Shown piece by piece: positions 14,169 through 25,400 of a stretch of 64,000 nt of DNA. Positions within the stretch are counted from its first letter, which is position 1; each line of letters starts with the position of its first letter. This DNA is from Lota lota (Eukaryota > Chordata > Actinopteri > Gadiformes > Lotidae), in contig JACYXH010000039.1 in assembly GCA_026745465.1 (NCBI GenBank), forward strand, positions 1 through 64,000, in the 5' to 3' direction. Position numbers and translations under genes: made by a program. A model generated the notes under the pieces. It made no database searches and was not told where the DNA came from. It saw only the letters and a program-made list of their open reading frames with translations.

Positions 14169-15932
14169 ACGGACGCCTCCAGGCGTACGCACGACAGGGG
14201 AGGGTGCTGGCGGTGGGAATCCCGGGTTAAGGAGGGGTCCAGGAAGCGACTCCAAAAAAATTAATAAAAATAAACAGGCTTGCTCCCCAGGTCCGTAGCC
14301 CTCCCAGCCTACCGGAGACTGGTTTTGTCGGCCGCGACGACGCACATCCAGGAGGCGTCTGGCCGAGAACGCCGGGATACTGTCAATCACCCGGGGAAGT
14401 GACGGAGCCGGGGACGGAAGAGACAGCGGCCTAGGGGACTGGGGCTTTTTCACGGCGGATAACCGTGGGACCGGTAGCCGGCGCTTGCGACCAGGAGGTC
14501 GTTGGGGCTTGGAACCAGGAGACAGCTGCTGGGGCTCAGGGTCAGGAGGACACTGGGGCTCAGGGCCAGGAGGCAACTGCGGTTGGGGCTCAGGATCAGG
14601 AGGACACTGGGGCTGGGGCTCAGGATCAGGAGGACACTGGGGCTGGGGCTCAGGATCAGGAGGACACTGGGGCTGGGACTCAGGACCTGGAGACAACTGG
14701 GGCTTAGGACCAGGAAGCAACTGTTGCTGGGACTGGAACTCAGGAACTGGAGACAACTGGGGCTTGGGACCAGGAGACAACTGCTGCTGGCGCTGGAGCT
14801 CAGGGCCAAGAGGCAACTGTTGCTGGGACCGGAACACAGGAACTGGAGACAACTGGGGCTTGGGACCAGGAGGCAACTGCTGCTGGCGCTGGAGCTCAGG
14901 GCCAGGAGGCAACTGTTGCTGAGGCTCAGGGCCAGGAGGCCGCTGGAGCTTGGGCCTTTTCCCGGGGGAGTCCAGCTGAACTGGTAGCCGGCGCTTGTGG
15001 CCAGGAGTTCGCTGGGGCTTGGAGTCGGGACCAGGAGACAACCGGGGCTTGGAGTCGGGACCAGGAGACAACCGGGGCTTAGACTCGGGAGCTGGAGACA
15101 ACCGGGACTTGGACTCGGGACCAGGAGACAACCGGGGCTTGGACTCGGGACCAGGAGACAACCGGGGCTTGGACTGGGGACCAGGAGACAACCGGGGCTT
15201 GGACTGGGGACCAGGAGACAACCGGGGCTTGGACTCGGGACCAGGAGACAACCGGGGCTTGGACTCGGGACCAGGAGACAACCGGGGCTTGGACTCGGGA
15301 CCAGGAGACAACCGGGGCTTGGACTCGGGACCAGGAGACAACCGGGGCTTGGACTCGGGACCAGGAGACAAACGGGGCTTGGACTCAGGACCAGGAGACA
15401 ACCGGGGCTTGGACTCAGGACCAGGAGACAACCGGGGCTTGGACTCGTGACTTGGAGACAACTGGGACTTGGACTCGGGACTTGGAGACAACTGGGACTT
15501 GGACTCGGGACAAGGAGACAACTGGGACTTGGACTCGGGACAAGGAGACAACTGGCGCTGGAGCTCAGGGCCAGGAGGAGGCTGCTGCTGGCGCTGGAGC
15601 TCAGGGCCAGGATACAGCTGGGGCTTGGGGCTAGGAGGCAACTGCTGCTGGCGCTGGGGCTCAGGGCCAGGAGGCAGCTGGGACTTGGGCCTTTTCCCGG
15701 GGGAGTACAACTGAACCGGTAGCCGGCGCTTGCGGCCAGTAGATCGCTGAGGAGGGGCGGAGGGTAGAGGCGGTTGAACGGGAGTTGGCGCAGGGACCTG
15801 GATTACCTGGATAGCGGTAGAAATCCACTGGACGAAGGTCCTTATCTCCGCCAGCTCCTGGTCGTGTCGTCTGAGTATCGCTCCCCGACTGCTGATGACC
15901 TGGCCTAAGGAATGGATGTCTGCTGGGTCCAT
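14166..15932 (-). CDS. Gag-like / proline-rich / chromodomain-stump fusion protein (588 aa)
   Basis: The only ORF of LTR element copy 1. The ATG is 17 nt after the 5' LTR and the stop is fused to the polypurine tract. Residues 1 to ~60 (MDPADIHSLGQVI...) resemble the Gag start of fish Ty3/Gypsy elements. Residues ~70-490 are low-complexity, Pro/Gln/Ser/Lys/Arg-rich, with about 18 decapeptides of the type SKPRLSPGPE and blocks of GPEPQ/CPPDPEPQ. The last ~70 residues contain RRLLDVRRRGR followed by WEGYGPGE, which I recognise as the C-terminal chromodomain region of chromoviral Pol; after that the frame differs from the family. No CCHC knuckle, protease, RT or integrase is present. It could be a disordered RNA- or chromatin-binding protein or a passenger frame. 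That it has stayed open is notable. Confidence 0.8.
   Translation of the reverse strand: MDPADIHSLGQVISSRGAILRRHDQELAEIRTFVQWISTAIQVIQVPAPTPVQPPLPSAPPQRSTGRKRRLPVQLYSPGKRPKSQLPPGPEPQRQQQLPPSPKPQLYPGPELQRQQQPPPGPELQRQLSPCPESKSQLSPCPESKSQLSPSPESKSQLSPSHESKPRLSPGPESKPRLSPGPESKPRLSPGPESKPRLSPGPESKPRLSPGPESKPRLSPGPESKPRLSPGPESKPRLSPGPQSKPRLSPGPQSKPRLSPGPESKPRLSPGPESKSRLSPAPESKPRLSPGPDSKPRLSPGPDSKPQRTPGHKRRLPVQLDSPGKRPKLQRPPGPEPQQQLPPGPELQRQQQLPPGPKPQLSPVPVFRSQQQLPLGPELQRQQQLSPGPKPQLSPVPEFQSQQQLLPGPKPQLSPGPESQPQCPPDPEPQPQCPPDPEPQPQCPPDPEPQPQLPPGPEPQCPPDPEPQQLSPGSKPQRPPGRKRRLPVPRLSAVKKPQSPRPLSLPSPAPSLPRVIDSIPAFSARRLLDVRRRGRQNQSPVGWEGYGPGEQACLFLLIFLESLPGPLLNPGFPPPAPSPVVRTPGGVR
14560..14700. repeat. 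Short 30-bp minisatellite (3-4 copies)
   Basis: Three to four near-identical 30-bp units of the form ggatcaggaggacactgggg plus ctggggctca. They encode CPPDPEPQPQ on the minus strand inside the element ORF. Confidence 0.85.
15015..15550. repeat. 30-bp minisatellite inside the ORF of copy 1
   Basis: About 18 tandem units of 30 bp (ggaccaggagacaaccgggg followed by cttggactcg). Being a multiple of three, the array keeps the minus-strand frame open and encodes SKPRLSPGPE decapeptides. The second element copy has two units fewer (568 against 588 codons), so copy number changes while the frame is kept. Confidence 0.95.
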
Positions 15933-15937
15933 GTTTG

Positions 15938-15948
15938 GCTAGTTCGTA
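15938..15948 (-). promoter_or_regulatory. Putative self-primer binding site of copy 1
   Basis: One base inside the 5' LTR the minus strand reads TACGAACTAGC, with no TGG start typical of tRNA-primed elements. The same LTR contains the exact complement GCTAGTTCGTA on the minus strand (16,314-16,304), about 25-30 bases downstream of a TACTTAAG box. The transcript's first 11 nt would therefore pair with this site, as in the Tf1/sushi type of self-priming. Transcript start is inferred. Confidence 0.65.
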
Positions 15949-15949
15949 C

Positions 15950-16499
15950 TGTTACGATTACGAGAATTGGACCCAAACGCAAGACACAGGAAACCAGAAG
16001 GGAAAGGGTTCAAAAGGGATTTATTGTCCAAAGTACAGGCAAGGGCAAGGCAGGCGGGTAGTCCAGCAGGCAGTAGACGTTATCAGGTAGGCGGCAGGCA
16101 GGCAGAGAGACGTAGTCCAGTGGGTGGTCGGGCAGGCGAGGTTCGGCAACGAGGAAGGCAGGCAGGCAGGAACTAGGAGCAGGAACGGGAACGAGAGCGG
16201 GAACATGAACGGGGGCGGAACCCGTAACAAGAACAAGAACGGGAGTGAGACCCGAAAACAAAGAAGTGGCGGGGACGTAGTTACCATGGCAGGTAAACAA
16301 CACTACGAACTAGCACTGGCTCTGTGGTGAGCCAGTGCTTAAGTACAGAGGAGGTGATTAGTGATTCATGACAGGAGTGGGGAGCGGAGTGCACGTGGTG
16401 GCTAATTGACGGGGAATAAACAAAGGAGCACGTGGTGAAATGGAGGCTGGGTGCCACTAGATGGCGGAAATGGACCGAAACGGAGAGGGTCACGTTACA
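15950..16499 (-). repeat. 5' LTR of copy 1, with promoter
   Basis: A 550-bp LTR differing at two sites from its partner. On the minus strand a TATA-like TACTTAAG (16,345-16,338) lies about 24-31 bases upstream of the predicted start at 16,314. This divides the LTR into a short U3 (~185 bp) and a long R-U5 (~365 bp). Confidence 0.9.
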
Positions 16500-19400
16500 C
16501 ACATTGTGGTCAAAAAGTGATTCTCAGGCTCTGAAAAGCATTTTCCGCACATAAAAAAGTTGTATGTTGCTTTTTTCCCACTTTAAATGGAAAAGCGTAA
16601 CTAAGCTTGTTAATGGTTGTTTAGACCTTATACCAACTTCAACTGGTGAAGCAACATCGTTATTAACACATAAAACCATGCTTATGCTCAGAAACACATT
16701 GTGTTCAAAAAGTGATTCTATCGCTCTGAAAAGCATTTTCCACACATAAAAAAGTTGTATGTTGCTTTTTTCCCACTTTAAATGGAAAAGTGTAACTAAG
16801 CTTGTTAATGGTTGTTTAGACCTTATACCAACATCAAATGGTGAAGCACCATCGTTTTTAACACTAATAAACATGTTTTTGCACAGAAACACATTGTGGT
16901 CAAAAAGTTATTCTCTCACTCTGAAAAGCATTTTCCACCCATAAAAAAGTTGTATGTTGCTTTTTTCCCACTTTAAATGGAAAAGTGTAACTAAGCTTGT
17001 TAATGGTTGTTTATACCTTATACCAACATCAACTGGTGAAGCACCATCGTTTTTAACACATAAAACCATGCTCAGAAACACATTGCGTTCAAAAAGTGAT
17101 TCTCTCGCTCTGAAAAGCATTTTCCACACATAAAAAAATGTATATTGCTTTTTTCCCACTTTAAATGGAAAAGCGTAACTAAGCTTGTTAATGGTTGTTT
17201 AGACCTAATATCAACATCGACTGGTGAAACACCATTGTTTTTAACACAGAAAACAATGTATATACTCAGAAACACATTGTGGTCAAAAAGTTATTCTCTC
17301 ACTCTGAAAAGCATTTTCCACACATAAAAAAGTTGTATGTTGCTTTTTTCCCACTTCAAATAGAAAAGTGTAACTAAGCTTGTTAATGGTTGTTTAGACC
17401 TTATACCAACATCAAATGGTGAAGCACCATCGTTTTTAACACAAATAAACATGTTTCACACAGAAACACATTGTGGTCAAAAAAGTATTTCTCTCGCTCT
17501 GAAAAGCATTTTCCACACATAAAAAAGTTAATGTTGCTTTTTTCCCACTTTAAATGCAAAAGTGTAACTAAGCTTGTTAATGGTTGTTTAGACCTTCTAC
17601 CAACATCAACTGGTGAAGCACCATCGTTTTTAACACAGAAAAGCATGTATATGCTCAGAAACACATTGTAGTCAAAAAGTGATTCTCTCGCTCTGAAAAG
17701 CATTTTCCACACATAAAAAAGTTGTATGTTGCTTTTTTCCCACTTTAAATGGAAAAGTGTAACTAAGCTTGTTAATGGTTGTTTAGACCTTATATCAACA
17801 TCAACTGGTGAAGCACCATCGTTTTAACACAGAAAAGCATGTATATGCTCAGAAACACATTGTAGTCAAAAAGTGATTCTCTCGGTCTGAAAAGCATTTT
17901 CCACACATAAAAAAGTTGTATGTTGCTTTTTTCCACTTTAAATGGAAAAGTGTAACTAAGCTTGTTAATGGTTGTTTAGACCTTATACCAACATCAACTG
18001 GTGAAGCACCATCGTTTTTAACACAGAAAAGCATGTATATGCTCAGAAACACATTGTAGTCAAAAAGTGATTCTCTCGGTCTGAAAAGCATTTTCCACAC
18101 ATAAAAAAGTTGTACGTTGCTTTTTTCCCACTTTAAATGGAAAAGTGTAACTAAGCTTGTTAATGGTTGTTTAGACCTTACATCAACATCAACTGGTGAA
18201 GCACCATCGTTAACATAGAAAAGCATGTATATGCTCAGAAACACATTGTAGTCAAAAAGTGATTCTCTCGGTCTGAAAAGCATTTTCCACACATAAAAAA
18301 GTTGTATGTTGCTTTTTTCCCACTTCAAATGGAAAAGTGTAACTAAGCTTGTTAATGGTTGTTTAGACCTTACATCAACATCAACTGGTGAAGCACCATC
18401 GTTTTTAACACAGAAAAGCATGTATATGCTCAGAAACACATTGTAGTCAAAAAGTGATTCTCTCGTCTGAAAAGCATTTTCCACACATAAAAAAGTTGTA
18501 TGTTGCTTTTTTCCCACTTTAAATGGAAAAGTGTAACTAAGCTTGTTAATGGTTGTTTAGACCTTATACCAACATCAAATGGTGAAGCACCATCGTTTTT
18601 AACACAAATAAACATGTTTACACAGAAACACATTGTGGTCAAAAAAGTGATTCTCTCGCTCTGAAAAGCATTTTCCACACATAAAAAAGTTAAATGTTGC
18701 TTTTTTCCCACTTTAAATGGAAAAGTGTAACTAAGCTTGTTAATGGTTGTTTAGACCTTATATCAACATCAACTGGTGAAGCACCATCGTTTTTAACACA
18801 GAAAAGCATGTATATGCTCAGAAACACATTGTAGTCAAAAAGTGATTCTCTCGCTCTGAAAAGCATTTTCCACACATAAAAAAGTTGTATGTTGCTTTTT
18901 TCCCACTTTAAATGGAAAAGTGTAACTAAGCTTGTTAATGGTTGTTTAGACCTTATACCAACATCAAATGGTGAAGCACCATCGTTTTTAACACAAATAA
19001 ACATGTTTTACACAGAAACACATTGTGGTCAAAAAAGTGATTCTCTCGCTCTGAAAAGCATTTTCCACACATAAAAAAGTTAAATGTTGCTTTTTTCCCA
19101 CTTTAAATGGAAAAGTGTAACTAAGCTTGTTAATGGTTGTTTAGACCTTATACCAACATCAACTGGTGAAGCACCATCGTTTTTAACACAGAAAAACATG
19201 CTTATGCTCAGAAACACATTGTGTCAAAAAGTGATTCTCTCGGTCTGAAAAGCATTTTCCACACATAAAAAAGTTGTATGTTGCTTTTTTCCCACTTTAA
19301 ATGGAAAAGTGTAACTAAGCTTGTTAATGGTTGTTTAGACCTTATATCAACATCAAATGTTGAAGCACCATCGATTTTAACACAGAAAACCATGTATATG

Positions 19401-22400
19401 CTCAGAAACACATTGTCGTTCAAAAAGTGATTCTCTCGCTCTGAAAAGCATTTTCCACACATAAAAAAGTTGTATGTTGCTTTTTTCCCACTTTAAATGG
19501 AAAAGTGTAACTAAGCTTGTTAATGGTTGTTTAGACCTTATATCAACATCAACTGGTGAAGCACCATCGTTTTTAACACAGAAAAGCATGTATATGCTCA
19601 GAAACACATTGTAGTCAAAAAGTGATTCTCTCGCTCTGAAAAGCATTTTCCACACATAAAAAAGTTGAATGTTGCTTTTTTCCCACTTTAAATGGAAAAG
19701 TGTAACTAAGCTTGTTAATGGTTGTTTAGACCTTATACCAACATCAACTGGTGAAGCACCATCGTTTTTAACACAGAAAAGCATGTATATGCTCAGAAAC
19801 ACATTGTAGTCAAAAAGTGATTCTCTCGCTCTGAAAAGCATTTTCCACACATAAAAAAGTTGTATGTTGCTTTTTTCCCACTTTAAATGGAAAAGTGTAA
19901 CTAAGCTTGTTAATGGTTGTTTAGACCTTATACCAACATCAAATGGTGAAGCACCATCGTTTTTAACACAAATAAACATGTTTTACACAGAAACACATTG
20001 TGGTCAAAAAAGTGATTCTCTCGGTCTGAAAAGCATTTTCCGCACATAAAAAAATGTATGTTGGTTTTTTCCCACTTTAAATGGAAAAGCGTAACTAAGC
20101 TTGTTAATGGTTGTTTAGACCTTGTATCAACATCAAATGGTGAAGCACCATCGTTTTTAACACAAATAAACATGTTTTACACAGAAACACATTGTGGTCA
20201 AAAAAGTGATTCTCTCGCTCTGAAAAGCATTTTCCACACATAAAAAAGTTGTATGTTGCTTTTTTCCCACTTTAAAACGAAAAGTGTAACTAAGCTTGTT
20301 AATGGTTGTTTAGACCTTACATCAACATCAACTGGTGAAGCACCATCGTTTTTAACACAGAAAAGCATGTATATACACAGAAACACATTGTGGTCAAAAA
20401 AGTGAGTCTCTCGCTCTGAAAAGCATTTTCCACCCATAAAAAAGTTAAATGTTGCTTTTTTCCCACTTTAAATGGAAAAGTGTAACTAAGCTTGTTAATG
20501 GTTGTTTAGACCTTATACCAACATCAAATGTTGAAGCACCATCGATTTTCACACAGAAAACCATGTATATGCTCAGAAACACATTGCGTTCAAAAAGTGA
20601 TTCTCTCGCTCTGAAAAGCATTTTCCACACATAAAAAAGTTGTATGTTGCTTTTTTCCCACTTTAAATGGAAAAGTGTAACTAAGCTTGTTAATGGTTGT
20701 TTAGACCTTATATCAACATCAACTGGTGAAGCACCATCGTTTTTAACACAGAAAAGCATGTATATGCTCAGAAACACATTGTAGTCAAAAAGTGATTCTC
20801 TCGCTCTGAAAAGCATTTTCCACACATAAAAAAGTTGTATGTTGCTTTTTTCCCACTTTAAATGGAAAAGTGTAACTAAGCTTGTTAATGGTTGTTTAGA
20901 CCTTATATCAACATCAACTGGTGAAGCACCATCGTTTTTAACACAGAAAAGCATGTATATGCTCAGAAACACATTGTAGTCAAAAAGTGATTCTCTCGGT
21001 CTGAAAAGCATTTTCCACACATAAAAAAGTTGTATGTTGCTTTTTTCCCACTTTAAATGGAAAAGTGTAACTAAGCTTGTTAATGGTTGTTTAGACCTTA
21101 TACCAACATCAAATGGTGAAGCACCATCGTTTTTAACACAAATAAACATGTTTTACACAGAAACACATTGTGGTCAAAAAAGTGAGTCTCTCGCTCTGAA
21201 AAGCATTTTCCACACATAAAAAAGTTGTATGTTGCTTTTTTCCCACTTTAAATCGAAAAGTGTAACTAAGCTTGTTAATGGTTGTTTAGACCTTCTACCA
21301 ACATCAACTGGTGAAGCACCATCGTTTTTAACACAAATAAACATGTTTTACACAGAAACACATTGTGGTCAAAAAAGTGATTCTCTCGCTCTGAAAAGCA
21401 TTTTCCGCACATAAAAAAGTTGTATGTTGCTTTTTTCCCACTTTAAATGGAAAAGTGTAACTAAGCTTGTTAATGGTTGTTTAGACCTTATACCAACATC
21501 AAATGGTGAAGCACCATCGTTTTTAACACAGAAAAGCATGTATATGCTCAGAAACACATTGTAGTCAAAAAGTGATTCTCTCGGTCTGAAAAGCATTTTC
21601 CGCACATAAAAAAGTTGTATGTTGCTTTTTTCCCACTTTAAATGGAAAAGTGTAACTAAGCTTGTTAATGGTTGTTTAGACCTTATACCAACATCAAATG
21701 GTGAAGCACCATCGTTTTTAACACAGAAAAACATGTTTTACACAGAAACACATTGTGGTCAAAAAGTGATTCTCTCGGTCTGAAAAGCATTTTCCGCACA
21801 TAAAAAAGTTGTATGTTGCTTTTTTCCCACTTTAAATGGAAAAGTGTAACTAAGCTTGTTAATGGTTGTTTAGACCTTATATCAACATCAAATGGTGAAG
21901 CACCATCGTTTTTAACACAGAAAACCATGTATATGCTCAGAAACACATTGCGTTCAAAAAGTGATTCTCTCGCTCTGAAAAGCATTTTCCGCACATAAAA
22001 AAGTTGTATGTTGCTTTTTTCCCACTTTAAATGGAAAAGTGTAACTAAGCTTGTTAATGGTTGTTTAGACCTTATATCAACATCAACTGGTGAAGCACCA
22101 TCGTTTTTAACACAGAAAAGCATGTATATGCTCAGAAACACATTGTAGTCAAAAAGTGATTCTCTCGCTCTGAAAAGCATTTTCCACACATAAAAAAGTT
22201 GTATGTTGCTTTTTTCCCACTTTAAATGGAAAAGTGTAACTAAGCTTGTTAATGGTTGTTTAGACCTTATATCAACATCAACTGGTGAAGCACCATCGTT
22301 TTTAACACAAATAAACATGTTTTACACAGAAACACATTGTGGTCAAAAAGTGATTCTCTCGCTCTGAAAAGCATTTTCCGCACATAAAAAAGTTAAATGT

Positions 22401-25400
22401 TGCTTTTTTCCCACTTTAAACAGAAAAGTGTAACTAAGCTTGTTAATGGTTGTTTAGACCTTACATCAACATCAACTGGTGAAGCACCATCGTTTTTAAC
22501 ACAGAAAAGCATGTATATGCTCAGAAACACATTGTAGTCAAAAAGTGATTCTCTCGGTCTGAAAAGCATTTTCCACACATAAAAAAGTTGTATGTTGCTT
22601 TTTTCCCACTTCAAATGGAAAAGTGTAACTAAGCTTGTTAATGGTTGTTTAGACCTTACATCAACATCAACTGGTGAAGCACCATCGTTTTTAACACAGA
22701 AAAGCATGTTTTACACAGAAACACATTGTGGTCAAAAAAGTGAGTCTCTCGCTCTGAAAAGCATTTTCCACCCATAAAAAAGTTAAATGTTGCTTTTTTC
22801 CCACTTTAAATGGAAAAGTGTAACTAAGCTTGTTAATGGTTGTTTAGACCTTATATCAACATCAACTGGTGAAGCACCATCGTTTTTAACACAGAAAAGC
22901 ATGTATATGCTCAGAAACACATTGTAGTCAAAAAGTGATTTTCTCGGTCTGAAAAGCATTTTCCACACATAAAAAAGTTGTATGTTGCTTTTTTCCCACT
23001 TTAAATGGAAAAGTGTAACTAAGCTTGTTAATGGTTGTTTAGACCTTATATCAACATCAACTGGTGAAGCACCATCGTTTTTAACACAGAAAAGCATGTA
23101 TATGCTCAGAAACACATTGTGTCAAAAAGTGATTCTCTCGCTCTGAAAAGCATTTTCCACACATAAAAAAGTTGAATGTTGCTTTTTTCCCACTTTAAAT
23201 GGAAAAGTGTAACTAAGCTTGTTAATGGTTGTTTAGACCTTATACCAACATCAACTGGTGAAGCACCATCGTTTTTAACACAGAAAAGCATGTATATGCT
23301 CAGAAACACATTGTAGTCAAAAAGTGATTCTCTCGGTCTGAAAAGCATTTTCCACACATAAAAAAGTTGTATGTTGCTTTTTTCCCACTTTAAATGGAAA
23401 AGTGTAACTAAGCTTGTTAATGGTTGTTTAGACCTTATATCAACATCAACTGGTGAAGCACCATCGTTTTTAACACAGAAAAGCATGTATATGCTCAGAA
23501 ACACATTGTAGTCAAAAAGTGATTCTCTCGCTCTGAAAAGCATTTTCCACCCATAAAAAAGTTGAATGTTGCTTTTTTCCCACTTTAAATGGAAAAGTGT
23601 AACTAAGCTTGTTAATGGTTGTTTAGACCTTATACCAACATCAAATGGTGAAGCACCATCGTTTTTAACACAAATAAACATGTTTTACACAGAAACACAT
23701 TGTGGTCAAAAAAGTGATTCTCTCGCTCTGAAAAGCATTTTCCACCCATAAAAAAGTTGAATGTTGCTTTTTTCCCACTTTAAATGGAAAAGTGTAACTA
23801 AGCTTGTTAATGGTTGTTTAGACCTTATACCAACATCAACTGGTGAAGCACCATCGTTTTTAACACAGAAAAGCATGTATATGCTCAGAAACACATTGTA
23901 GTCAAAAAGTGATTCTCTCGGTCTGAAAAGCATTTTCCACACATAAAAAAGTTGTATGTTGCTTTTTTCCCACTTCAAATGGAAAAGTGTAACTAAGCTT
24001 GTTAATGGTTGTTTAGACCTTACATCAACATCAACTGGTGAAGCACCATCGTTTTTAACACAGAAAAGCATGTATATGCTCAGAAACACATTGTAGTCAA
24101 AAAGTGATTCTCTCGCTCTGAAAAGCATTTTCCACCCATAAAAAAGTTGTATGTTGCTTTTTTCCCACTTTAAATGGAAAAGTGTAACTAAGCTTGTTAA
24201 TGGTTGTTTAGACCTTATACCAACATCAAATGGTGAAGCACCATCGTTTTTAACACAAATAAACATGTTTATCACAGAAACACATTGTGGTCAAAAAGTG
24301 ATTCTCTCGCTCTGAAAAGCATTTTCCACACATAAAAAAGTTGAATGTTGCTTTTTTCCCACTTTAAATGGAAAAGTGTAACTAAGCTTGTTAATGGTTG
24401 TTTAGACCTTATATCAACATCAACTGGTGAAGCACCATCGTTTTTAACACAGAAAAGCATGTATATGCTCAGAAACACATTGTAGTCAAAAAGTGATTCT
24501 CTCGGTCTGAAAAGCATTTTCCACACATAAAAAAGTTGTATGTTGCTTTTTTCCCACTTTAAATGGAAAAGTGTAACTAAGCTTGTTAATGGTTGTTTAG
24601 ACCTTATATCAACATCAAATGTTGAAGCACCATCGTTTTTAACACAGAAAACCATGTATATGCTCAGAAACACATTGCATTCAAAAAGTGATTCTCTCGC
24701 TCTGAAAACCATTTTCCACACATAAAAAAGTTGTATGTTGCTTTTTTCCCACTTTAAATGGAAAAGTGTAACTAAGCTTGTTAATGGTTGTTTAGACCTT
24801 ATATCAACATCAACTGGTGAAGCACCATCGTTTTTAACACAGAAAAGCATGTATATGCTCAGAAACACATTGTAGTCAAAAAGTGATTCTCTCGGTCTGA
24901 AAAGCATTTTCCACACATAAAAAAGTTGTATGTTGCTTTTTTCCCACTTTAAAACGAAAAGTGTAACTAAGCTTGTTAATGGTTGTTTAGACCTTATACC
25001 AACATCAAATGGTGAAGCACCATCGTTTTTAACACAAATAAACATGTTTTACACAGAAACACATTGTGGTCAAAAAAGTATTTCTCTCGCTCTGAAAAGC
25101 ATTTTCCACACATAAAAAAGTTGTATGTTGCTTTTTTCCCACTTTAAAACGAAAACTGTAACTAAGCTTGTTAATGGTTGTTTAGACCTTCTACCAACAT
25201 CAACTGGTGAAGCACCATCGTTTTTAACACAAATAAACATGTTTTACACAGAAACACATTGTGGTCAAAAAAGTGATTCTCTCGGTCTGAAAAGCATTTT
25301 CCCCACATAAAAAAAATGTATGTTGGTTTATTTCCACTTTAAATGGAAAACCGTAACTAAGCTTGTTAATGGTTGTTTAGACCTTATACCAACATCAAAT

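Larger units (their letters stand above)
13605..16499 (-). mobile_element. Non-autonomous, self-primed chromovirus-type LTR retrotransposon, copy 1
   Basis: Two 550-bp direct repeats that begin TG and end CA (13,605-14,154 and 15,950-16,499) differ at only two positions I could find, so the insertion is young. They are flanked by the 5-bp duplication CACAT (13,600-13,604 and 16,500-16,504), and joining the flanks recreates a normal satellite unit. Transcription is on the minus strand, because a G-rich polypurine tract abuts the left LTR and the primer site abuts the right one. The interior holds one 588-codon ORF and no protease, reverse transcriptase or integrase. The C-terminal stump of that ORF resembles the chromodomain end of fish Ty3/Gypsy polyproteins, so I infer an internally deleted chromovirus mobilised in trans. 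Confidence 0.9.

Noticed and set aside
14465..15722. Gly- and Arg-rich plus-strand ORFs over the 30-bp minisatellite
   Set aside because: They are antisense shadows of the minus-strand element ORF; a multiple-of-three minisatellite opens several frames.
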